A DNA stretch of 57,568 nucleotides from Corallococcus praedator (lineage in GTDB: Bacteria > Myxococcota > Myxococcia > Myxococcales > Myxococcaceae), in contig NZ_RAWI01000013.1 in NCBI RefSeq assembly GCF_003612125.1, positions 1-57,568 of the forward strand, in the 5' to 3' direction. Below the pieces are notes generated by a model. It searched no databases, had not been told where the DNA came from, and was given only the letters and a program-made list of their open reading frames with translations. Made by a program: the position numbers and the translations under genes. Positions 39,738 through 47,245 of this stretch are shown piece after piece (position 1 is the stretch's first letter; every line of letters begins with the position of its first letter).

Positions 39738-42485
39738 TCAGGGGTGGTTCGGGTCGTCCGGCCGGGTGCCGTGGTCCAGCTCGTCCTGGTCGAACACGCC
39801 GTCCTCGTCCCGGTCGATGCCGATGCGACGCTCGGTTCCTTTGGGCACCACGGTCCAGGTCAGCTCACTGCCGGCGGAGGCCAGTGTGCGCAGCAGGGAG
39901 GTGCTCACCGTCTGGGCGGCCCGGTCGGACTGGAAGCTGTTGCCGCCCACGTAGGTGAAGCCTCGGGCCATGCCCCCCTGCCGGCCCTTCACCACCACGC
40001 CCACCTTGCCCGCGTCCGCCAGGGACAGGAAGGCGGTGAGCCGCAGCTGCTGCGCGGCCGTGGGGCTGGCGGTGGTGAGCGTCACCTGCTGGCCCACCGC
40101 CGCGTGCGTGTCCTGGCTCGGGGGGCCGGGCGGCTCCATCAGGCGGGTGTTGGAGCCCGTGGGCAGCTCCGAGCCGGAGAAGGCCAGCATGAAGGCCACC
40201 ATGTCCGCCAGCTCCTGGTCGCTCTGGAAGGCGAACACGGGCTCGGAGAGGAAGCGCTCGATGGTGTCCACGCTGCCGTCGTGGATGACGCCGAAGCCGG
40301 ACTGGCTCACCGTCTGGGTGAGGTTCATGCCCGCCTTCTCGTAGAGGTTGCGCAGTTGGGGCACCTTCATGGTCACGTTGGTGAAGCCATCCATGGCGAC
40401 GAGGCCCAGGTGGTGCTCGCCGTTGGGGCCCACGGGAAGGGGCACGTAGCGGTTGCCGTTCCAGGACATGTCCGGGCCCAGGCCCGTGGGCAGTGTGTGG
40501 CAGGTGGAGCAGGCCACCAGGTTGTTGTCGAGCAGCCGGGGCGGCCGGAACAGGTTCAGCCCGCGCACCGCGTTGCCGTCCGGAAGGGGCTGGCCCGCGG
40601 GGCCGAAGCGTCCGGTGGTGAAGTGGCCGGGCAAGGGCACGCGCGTGGGCAGCGAGTTGTCCAGCGCGCGGTAGGGATTGGGCGGGAAGGTGAGCGTGGC
40701 GAGGAAGTTCTCGAACTGCTGCATCTCATTCACGGAGAGCTGCACGTCGTCGCCGTTGAGGGACATGAAGGCGGGGTTGAAGGCCTCGATGCCCTCGCGG
40801 TCGCCTCTCCAGTGCAGCGGCTCCTTGCCGATGATGTCCTGGAACGTCTGGGTCGTCATGGGCCCCTTCATCGCGTGCCAGGACTGGAAGCCCGTGCTGA
40901 GCACGGGCAGGCCCATGCCCAGGTTCTGCCCGGTGGGGGACTTCATGTCGCCGGCCGGGTCTCCCAGGTCCCACGCCAGTCCATCCGTCCGCGCGTCGAT
41001 GTGACAGGACGCGCACGCGATGTGGCCCAGGCCGGAGGTCTTGTGCGTGTCGTACAGGTGCGGGCGTCCCATCCGGATGGGGATGGGGGTCGGGTCGAAG
41101 AAGGGCACGCGCGCCACCTCCATGTTCGTGGCGGTGTTCACCACGGAGAGGGTGGAGGCGAACTTGTCGAGCACGAACAGGCGCCAGCCGGACGGCTCGA
41201 TGACGATGCCCGTGGGGCCTTCACCCACGGGGAACTGGGTGATGCGCGCGCCGGTGGCGTCCACCACCGCGACGGTGTTGGAGCCCATGCCGGTGATGTA
41301 GCCCCGACTGCCATTGGCGTTCCACACGATGCCGCGCGGGTCGCCCAGCGACAGGTCGCGCATGGCCTGGGGCACGGTGCTGGTGGTGTAGGTGAGGTGC
41401 GGGTTCAGGTCGAAGCGGGTGGTGTTCGTGTTGGGGTTGCCGGGGTCCACGGACGCGCCCATGACGCGCAGGAAGCGGCCCTTGAGGTTGGGCTCGAAGC
41501 GCACCTCGTTGGTGGCGTCGGTGCCCACCACGGTGACGCGGCCGGAGGGGTGCACGGCGAGCGCCATGTCGTGCGCCATCAGCCCGGAGGCGTACGTCAC
41601 GTCGAGCAGGGTGGTGTTGATGATGGCCAGGTCGTGGTCGGGCAGGTCCCAACCGAAGGGGCGGCCGGAGAAGGACGCGTTGGGGCCGGAGACGAGCGTC
41701 GTCCAGTCTCCGGCGTTGTCATCCATCCACCGTCCGGCCGCGTTCTTCTTCACGATGAGGCTGACCGGAGGAGGGGTGGGGTTGCCGGGCTTCATGGGCG
41801 GCTGGAAGGCGCTGCCCGCGTTGGGCGGCGGGTTGGCGCCGCCGTGCGGGCCCACGCTGTTGCTGACCACGTTGGGCGGAAACGCGCCGGGGCCCATGGC
41901 GTTGCCGCCGCCCAGCACGGTGCTGCGGTTGCCGGACTCGAAGAGGGCCACGTAGACCTCCGTGGCGGCCGCGTTCGTGGCGAGCGCGCGGGGCTCCTCA
42001 CCCTCGATGGGGATGCGCGTGGGCGCGTTGAGGGGGTTGGCGGGGTCCACCACCAGCACGGTGTTGGCCTGGGAGCAGGACACGAAGGCGCGCTTGGGCA
42101 GGCCGGCGAAGATGACGTCCGCGGGCTCGTCGTCGGTGGGCACCGTGGCCTTCACGTTGAGCGTGGTGAGGTCCACGATGCTGACGCTGTCGGAGACGTG
42201 GTTGACGACCCACGCCTCGGTGTTGCTGCGCGCGCGCACGGACACCGGGTCCAGGCCCACGGGGATGGTGGCGGTGAGCACCGGTTCGCCCGTGCCGGCC
42301 ACGTTGAAGACGAGCAGCCGGTTGTCCGCGGTGTTGACCGCCAGCAGCTTCAAGCCGTCCGGGGTCAGGTCCAGCGGGTGGACGTGCGGATGCTCCCAGT
42401 TGACGAACGAGCCGGCGGCCCGGGCGGGGCCGGACAGCACGAGGCATGGCAGCAGCGCCGCCATGGCCAGACGGATGACACGCAT
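39738..42485 (-). CDS. Secreted propeller/dihaem cytochrome c protein
   Basis: A 915-aa exported protein; the signal peptide ends near GPARA-AG (residue 24). Residues about 30-470 form YncE-like beta-propeller repeats (LLAVNTADNRLLVFNVAGTG, VSIVDLTTLNVKATVPTDD, NTVAVVDATGARITQFPVGE). Two c-type haem sites follow: CASCH at 491-495 and CSTCH at 659-663, with an MKGPMTTQTF segment between them as in dihaem peroxidase/MauG-like proteins. The last part ends in an EF-like calcium loop, DRDEDGVFDQDELDHG. It is probably a periplasmic or surface redox protein; no electron partner is encoded nearby. GGAGAG precedes the ATG. Confidence 0.82.
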   Translation of the reverse strand: MRVIRLAMAALLPCLVLSGPARAAGSFVNWEHPHVHPLDLTPDGLKLLAVNTADNRLLVFNVAGTGEPVLTATIPVGLDPVSVRARSNTEAWVVNHVSDSVSIVDLTTLNVKATVPTDDEPADVIFAGLPKRAFVSCSQANTVLVVDPANPLNAPTRIPIEGEEPRALATNAAATEVYVALFESGNRSTVLGGGNAMGPGAFPPNVVSNSVGPHGGANPPPNAGSAFQPPMKPGNPTPPPVSLIVKKNAAGRWMDDNAGDWTTLVSGPNASFSGRPFGWDLPDHDLAIINTTLLDVTYASGLMAHDMALAVHPSGRVTVVGTDATNEVRFEPNLKGRFLRVMGASVDPGNPNTNTTRFDLNPHLTYTTSTVPQAMRDLSLGDPRGIVWNANGSRGYITGMGSNTVAVVDATGARITQFPVGEGPTGIVIEPSGWRLFVLDKFASTLSVVNTATNMEVARVPFFDPTPIPIRMGRPHLYDTHKTSGLGHIACASCHIDARTDGLAWDLGDPAGDMKSPTGQNLGMGLPVLSTGFQSWHAMKGPMTTQTFQDIIGKEPLHWRGDREGIEAFNPAFMSLNGDDVQLSVNEMQQFENFLATLTFPPNPYRALDNSLPTRVPLPGHFTTGRFGPAGQPLPDGNAVRGLNLFRPPRLLDNNLVACSTCHTLPTGLGPDMSWNGNRYVPLPVGPNGEHHLGLVAMDGFTNVTMKVPQLRNLYEKAGMNLTQTVSQSGFGVIHDGSVDTIERFLSEPVFAFQSDQELADMVAFMLAFSGSELPTGSNTRLMEPPGPPSQDTHAAVGQQVTLTTASPTAAQQLRLTAFLSLADAGKVGVVVKGRQGGMARGFTYVGGNSFQSDRAAQTVSTSLLRTLASAGSELTWTVVPKGTERRIGIDRDEDGVFDQDELDHGTRPDDPNHP

Positions 42486-42504
42486 GGACTCTCCACTTTT
42501 CTTG

Positions 42505-42544
42505 GGGTTCGACGGGGGGACACCGGAGCGTCCCCGTCGAACCC
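42505..42544. promoter_or_regulatory. 13-bp perfect inverted repeat upstream of the cytochrome gene
   Basis: GGGTTCGACGGGG (42505-42517) and CCCCGTCGAACCC (42532-42544) are exact complements around a 14-nt loop. On the minus strand it follows gloA by 65 bp and precedes the cytochrome ATG by about 20 nt. It could terminate gloA transcription or form a leader hairpin of the cytochrome gene. No T-tract follows. Confidence 0.55.
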
Positions 42545-42608
42545 GGAGGCCCGCGGGAAGTTGCGGGCTGATTCCGGAAAAGCGGAAGAGGTGACCTCGT
42601 AGGGCGGA

Positions 42609-42995
42609 TCAGGTCTTCTGCTGGATGAGCTCGACCTTGTAGCCGTCCGGGTCCTCGACGAAGGCGATGACGGTGGTGCCGTGCTTCATGGGGCCGGGCT
42701 CGCGGATGACCTTGCCGCCGGCCGCGCGGATGGCATTGGCGGTGGCGTGGATGTCGCTGACGCCCAGCGCGATGTGGCCGTAGGCGGTGCCCAGTTCGTA
42801 CTTCGCCGTGTCCCAGTTGTGGGTGAGCTCCAGCGCGGGGTGGGTGTCTTCCGGGCCGAAGCCGACGAAGGCGAGCGTGAAGCGGCCTTCCGGGTAGTCG
42901 TGGCGGCGCAGCAGCGTCATGCCGACGACGCGGGTGTAGAAGTCGAGCGACTTCTCCAGGTCGCCGACGCGGAGCATGGTGTGGAGGATTCGCAT
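42609..42995 (-). CDS. gloA: Lactoylglutathione lyase (glyoxalase I)
   Basis: A 128-aa cytoplasmic metalloenzyme that converts the hemithioacetal of methylglyoxal and glutathione to lactoylglutathione. The four metal ligands fall at His5, Glu56, His74 and Glu122, the same positions as in Ni-dependent E. coli GloA. The surrounding motifs are [35 protein letters not shown] and [12 protein letters not shown] use ATG 42995, which aligns with the E. coli start; an ATG four codons earlier is also possible. Divergent from hemL. Confidence 0.96.
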   Translation of the reverse strand: MRILHTMLRVGDLEKSLDFYTRVVGMTLLRRHDYPEGRFTLAFVGFGPEDTHPALELTHNWDTAKYELGTAYGHIALGVSDIHATANAIRAAGGKVIREPGPMKHGTTVIAFVEDPDGYKVELIQQKT

Positions 42996-43187
42996 GCGGG
43001 CGGTCATAACCGCCGGGGCCGTCAGGGTGAAGCCGCGTGTGCGGTGTCCACCGGGGAGGGCGAGCCCCCGGGTCCGGGAGGGCGGTCCGTCGCCGTGCGG
43101 GCAGGCATCCGCATGGGGGTGGAAAGGCGACACCGGAGCCCTACGCAAGGCGGGGAGCGGCGCCCGGCGCGTGCTATGGAACGCGGC

Positions 43188-44483
43188 ATGAAACACGCTC
43201 AAAGCCAGGCCCTCTTCGCCCGTGCGCAGGCTCGCATCCCGGGTGGCGTGAACTCTCCAGTGCGCGCCTTCCGTGGCGTGGGGGGTGACCCCGTCTTCTT
43301 CCGGGAGGGCGCCGGCGCGTGGCTCACCGACGTGGACGGCAACCGCTACGTGGACCTGGTGGGCAGCTGGGGCCCGCTCATCCTCGGACACGCATACCCG
43401 CCCATCATCGAGGCCATCCTGGAGGCCGCCCGTCGCGGCACCACCTTCGGCGCGCCCGTCGCGGCGGAAGTGGAGTTCGCGGAGCTGCTCTGCGCCACGA
43501 TGCCTTCGCTGGAGAAGGTGCGCCTGGTGTCCAGCGGCACGGAGGCCACGGTGGCGGCCGTCCGTGTCGCGCGCGGCTTCACCGGCCGCGAGCACATCCT
43601 CAAGTTCGAGGGCTGCTTCCACGGCGCGGGCGACCCGTTCCTCGTGAAGGCGGGCAGCGGCGTGGAGACGCTGGGCCTGCCGGACTCGCCGGGCGTGCCC
43701 GCGGCGCTGGCGGCGCTGACGCTCACCGCGCCCTTCAACGATTTGGAGGCGGTGGAGCGCATCTTCGCGGAGAAGGGCCAGGACATCGCCTGCGCCATCA
43801 TCGAGCCGGTGGTGGGCAACATGGGCGTGCTGGTGCCGCGTCCGGGCTACCTGGAGGGGTTGCAGGCGCTCTGCCAGAAGCACGGCGTGCTCTTCGTGCT
43901 GGATGAGGTGATGACGGGCTTCCGGCTGGCGCGCGGTGGGGCGCAGGAGCTGTACAAGCTCAAGCCGGACCTGACCACGCTGGCGAAGGTGGTGGGCGGC
44001 GGCATGCCGCTGGGCGCGTACGGTGGCCGGCGCGACATCATGTCCAAGGTGGCGCCGGAAGGGCCCGTGTACCAGTCCGGCACGCTGTCCGGGAACCCGG
44101 TGGCGGTGGCGGCGGGCATGGCGTGCGTGAAGGCGCTGGCGGCTCCGGGCACGTATGCGCGGCTGGAGCAGCTGGGACTCCTGTTGGAGGAGGGCTTCCG
44201 CGCGGAGGCGAAGGCGGCGGGGGTGCCGGTGACGGTGAACCGCGTGGGCAGCATGCTCACGGTGTTCTTCTCGGCGGAGCCGGTGTTCGACTACGCGTCC
44301 GCGAAGAAGGCGGACACGGCGAAGTTCGGGCGCTTCTTCCACGCGATGCTGCAAGAAGGGGTGTACCTGCCGCCCAGCCAGTTCGAGGCGGCGTTCGTGT
44401 CGCTGGCCATCGGCGAGTCGGAGGTGGCGCACGTGCTCGCCGCGGCCCGCAAGGCGTTCCGGGCGCTTGGCGACGCCCGTTGA
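43188..44483 (+). CDS. hemL: Glutamate-1-semialdehyde 2,1-aminomutase
   Basis: A 431-aa PLP enzyme that makes 5-aminolevulinate in haem and tetrapyrrole synthesis. Family motifs are [16 protein letters not shown] at the N-terminus, [32 protein letters not shown] and [15 protein letters not shown]. The PLP lysine is Lys267 in [18 protein letters not shown] (Lys265 in E. coli). Length is close to E. coli HemL (426). The start [13 protein letters not shown] fits the family, and an ATG four codons upstream is an alternative. Its last 17 bases overlap the TTG start of the downstream kinase. Confidence 0.97.
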   Translation: MKHAQSQALFARAQARIPGGVNSPVRAFRGVGGDPVFFREGAGAWLTDVDGNRYVDLVGSWGPLILGHAYPPIIEAILEAARRGTTFGAPVAAEVEFAELLCATMPSLEKVRLVSSGTEATVAAVRVARGFTGREHILKFEGCFHGAGDPFLVKAGSGVETLGLPDSPGVPAALAALTLTAPFNDLEAVERIFAEKGQDIACAIIEPVVGNMGVLVPRPGYLEGLQALCQKHGVLFVLDEVMTGFRLARGGAQELYKLKPDLTTLAKVVGGGMPLGAYGGRRDIMSKVAPEGPVYQSGTLSGNPVAVAAGMACVKALAAPGTYARLEQLGLLLEEGFRAEAKAAGVPVTVNRVGSMLTVFFSAEPVFDYASAKKADTAKFGRFFHAMLQEGVYLPPSQFEAAFVSLAIGESEVAHVLAAARKAFRALGDAR

Positions 44484-46686
44484 GCCAGAGCCCCTGAAGG
44501 GGCCGCTGCGCTTCGGTCCCTACACGCTCGTGCGCCGCATTGGCGCGGGCGGCATGGGGGAGGTCTTCCTCGCGCGCGAGGAGGGCGTGCGGCGCGCGGT
44601 GGTGGTGAAGAAGGTGCTGCCGGGGCTCGTGGAGAACCGGCAGTTCGTGGGGCGCTTCCGCGACGAGGCGCGCGTGGTGGTGCGGCTGGCGCACCCGAAC
44701 ATCGCGCGCGTGTACGCGATGGGCGAGGTGGACGGGCAGCTCTACCTCGCGATGGAGTACGTGCAGGGCAAGACGTTGAGCCGGCTGGCGTACCGGCTGC
44801 GGCAGCGCCAGCGGATGATGCCCCTGGGCGCGCTGCTCCAGATGGGGCAGCGGCTGTGCGAGGGCCTGGCGTACGCGCATGACGCGACGGATGAGGACGG
44901 GCACCCGCTGCACCTGGTGCACCGCGACCTGTCGCCCGCGAACGTGTGCGTGAGCTACGCGGGCGAGGTGAAGATCATCGACTTCGGCGCGGCGCAGTCC
45001 ACGTTGAAGGAGCAGCAGACGGCGCCGCGCGTGGTGATTGGGAACCTCACGTACATGGCGCCGGAGCAGGCCCGCAAGCGCACGGTGGACCGCAGGGCGG
45101 ACGTGTACGCGGCGGGCGTGGTGCTGTGGGAGTTGTTCGCGTGGAAGCCGCTGTCGCAGCGGGGCGACCCGTTGGAGCGCTGGCGGCGCGCGGCCTATCC
45201 GCAGTGGGAGCCAGCGGGGCGCTACCGGCCGGACCTGCCGCGCGCGGTGGACGCGTTCCTGGTGCGCGCGCTGGCGCCCGAACCCAAGGACCGCTTCCCC
45301 ACCGCCGCGGCGATGGCCGAGGCGCTGGCGGCACTGAAGGAGAAGCTGGCGCCGGGCGTGACGGACCAGGACCTGGTGCGGCTGATGTCGGCGGCCTTCC
45401 CGCGTGAGAAGGTCATGGAGCAGCAGATGGTGGAGGACCTGCTGCGCGAACAGCCGGAGCGCGCGAGCACGCGGCAGGAGTTCCCGTCGGTGCTGGCGCC
45501 GCCGGGCGCGTCGGTGTCGGAGGAAGCCGAAGTGCTCCGGGCGCAGGAGGACATCGCGACGGAGGCGCTGGACGCGGCGAGGTTGCGTCAGGCGGCGGCC
45601 GAGGCCGAGGCGCGCACGGACGTGGCACCCCGGGAGCTGAAGCCCTGGGAGGAGCCGGGTGCACGCAAGGCGCCCCCGGTGCGGCTGCACAACCAGGAAG
45701 TCACCAAGGACGCCTGGGTGCCGGGCGTGGGCGTGGAGGAGTCCACCGCGCCCGCGCCCGGAGGTTTCGCGCCGGGCGCAGCGGCCCGTCCCTCCGCGCC
45801 CCGGGCACCGGGCATGGGCGGGCCTCCTCGCTCGGGTGGTCCTCCGGGCCGCTTCGGTCCCCGGCCCTCCACGCCGCGCCCGCCGCCCACGCCGGAGCAG
45901 ATCCTGGCGCTGGCCACGCGCGAGCACGTACCGGCGCGCATCGCCAAGGGGGAGCTGGAAGGGAAGATGAAGGCGCGCATCTGGCGCAAGCTGCACGCCG
46001 AGGAGGCGAAGCGCTTCGACCAGGTCTACGAGCTGATGGGCCAGACGGCGGGCCTGTCGCTGGGGGACGCGTTCGGCATCCTCCAGAGCGGCCTGACGGT
46101 GGCGGAGTTCATGGCGCGCAAGGAGCGCAGCCAGCGCAAGGCCGCCATCAAGCAGGCGCGCGGCCAGGTGGACAACGCGCTGGTGGCGGACTTCCTGGGC
46201 GCGTTCATCGAGCAGAAGACCGAGCTGTCGGTGGTGCTCGCGGAGCGGTCGCTGCTGGACACGCTCCTGTCGGAGGAGGCCATCGCCTTCACCTTCGAGC
46301 GCACGGGCCGGCTGGAGAAGCTCCAGGTGGTGCTCATCGCGCGGCGGGGTGATTGGGAGCGGCTGATGCCGACCCTGGACCGCGACGCGAAGCTCACCCA
46401 GAAGCCGGCGCAGGTGGCGCGTCAGCCGGACAAGCGGCCCTATTCGGATCCGCGTCCGTTCCTGCCGCACATCGGGCAGACGGTGAAACTGGTGATGCGC
46501 AACGGCATCACGGTGGAAGCGCCGCTGCTGCGCGTGGGCCGCTTCGACGTGCTGCTGGGCGAGCCGGGCCACGAGCTGTTCATCCCGCTCCACGCCCTCC
46601 TGCGCTTCGAAGCGCCCCCGGCTCCGCCCGAGGACGACGACGACGTCGACGACCTGTCGGTCCCGGACTCGGACCACCAAGGCTGA
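44467..46686 (+). CDS. Hanks-type Ser/Thr kinase with a C-terminal Sm/Hfq-like segment
   Basis: A 739-aa protein. Residues about 15-285 are a kinase domain: [14 protein letters not shown], Lys48 in VVVKK, HRD at 152-154 ([11 protein letters not shown]), DFG at 172-174 and YMAPEQARK. After a Pro-rich linker (about 400-470), residues about 475-660 are predicted helical and include [18 protein letters not shown], which I do not recognise. Residues about 668-715 read [20 protein letters not shown], then FDVLLGEP and PLHALLRFE, which matches the Sm1/Sm2 rhythm of Hfq (NGI, F-x-V-L-L, x-H-A). The tail is acidic. The TTG start overlaps hemL by 17 bp; a weak Shine-Dalgarno leaves it uncertain. Confidence 0.85.
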   Translation: MATPVEPEPLKGPLRFGPYTLVRRIGAGGMGEVFLAREEGVRRAVVVKKVLPGLVENRQFVGRFRDEARVVVRLAHPNIARVYAMGEVDGQLYLAMEYVQGKTLSRLAYRLRQRQRMMPLGALLQMGQRLCEGLAYAHDATDEDGHPLHLVHRDLSPANVCVSYAGEVKIIDFGAAQSTLKEQQTAPRVVIGNLTYMAPEQARKRTVDRRADVYAAGVVLWELFAWKPLSQRGDPLERWRRAAYPQWEPAGRYRPDLPRAVDAFLVRALAPEPKDRFPTAAAMAEALAALKEKLAPGVTDQDLVRLMSAAFPREKVMEQQMVEDLLREQPERASTRQEFPSVLAPPGASVSEEAEVLRAQEDIATEALDAARLRQAAAEAEARTDVAPRELKPWEEPGARKAPPVRLHNQEVTKDAWVPGVGVEESTAPAPGGFAPGAAARPSAPRAPGMGGPPRSGGPPGRFGPRPSTPRPPPTPEQILALATREHVPARIAKGELEGKMKARIWRKLHAEEAKRFDQVYELMGQTAGLSLGDAFGILQSGLTVAEFMARKERSQRKAAIKQARGQVDNALVADFLGAFIEQKTELSVVLAERSLLDTLLSEEAIAFTFERTGRLEKLQVVLIARRGDWERLMPTLDRDAKLTQKPAQVARQPDKRPYSDPRPFLPHIGQTVKLVMRNGITVEAPLLRVGRFDVLLGEPGHELFIPLHALLRFEAPPAPPEDDDDVDDLSVPDSDHQG

Positions 46687-46704
46687 GGTCCGCTGTTCTC
46701 TTCC

Positions 46705-46744
46705 GGGCGGCCCCGCTTCCACGCCGGGCCGCCCTTCTTCTTTC
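46705..46744 (+). terminator. Rho-independent terminator after the kinase gene
   Basis: GGGCGGCCC (46705-46713) pairs perfectly with GGGCCGCCC (46726-46734), a 9-bp stem with a 12-nt loop. It is followed directly by TTCTTCTTTC, the clearest T-rich tail in the window. It lies 18 bp past the kinase stop codon. Confidence 0.8.
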
Positions 46745-46756
46745 GGAGTCCTGCCC

Positions 46757-47179
46757 ATGCGTCCGTTCTTCTCCCGCATCATCAAGCCCTGGCTGGCGCT
46801 CACCGCGGCGGCGATTGTCGCGGGGGCCTCCCAGCAGGCCTGCACCAAGGACGCGACCGCGAAGGCGCCGGACGCGCCCGTCGCGGCGGAGGTGGGGCGG
46901 CGGGAGAACGGCGTGCACGTGGTGGAGCTGGCCGTCACGGAGAAGGGCTACGAGCCGTCCCCGGTGCAGCTCAAGCAGGGCGAGCCGGTGAAGCTGGTGG
47001 TGACGCGCAAGACGGACATGACGTGCGCCACCGAGCTGGTGATGGACGAGTACAAGATCGACACGAAGCTGCCGCTGAACACGCCGGTGGAGATCGCCTT
47101 CACCCCCAGTCAGTCCGGCACGCTGCGGTACGGGTGCGCGATGGGGAAGATGATCGCCGGCACCTTCGTCGTGGAGTAG
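46757..47179 (+). CDS. Exported cupredoxin-domain protein
   Basis: A 140-aa protein with a signal peptide (LALTAAAIVAGASQQAC). The cysteine at about residue 29 might be lipidated, but the -3 residue is not a good lipobox. Residues about 50-140 form a cupredoxin-like domain: VVELAVTEKGYEPSPVQLKQ, KLVVTRKTDMTCATELVMDE and LRYGCAMGKMIAGTFVVE. The Cys-Met-rich endings (TCATE, GCAMGKM) are typical copper-ligand positions. It may be a periplasmic electron-transfer or copper-handling protein. It starts just after the kinase terminator and is probably its own unit. Confidence 0.78.
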   Translation: MRPFFSRIIKPWLALTAAAIVAGASQQACTKDATAKAPDAPVAAEVGRRENGVHVVELAVTEKGYEPSPVQLKQGEPVKLVVTRKTDMTCATELVMDEYKIDTKLPLNTPVEIAFTPSQSGTLRYGCAMGKMIAGTFVVE

Positions 47180-47245
47180 CTCCGGAGCCCGCGCCAGCGC
47201 GTTAACTGGCGATGTCCCCCCGGCCGGGTAGGCTCGACGCCCTGC

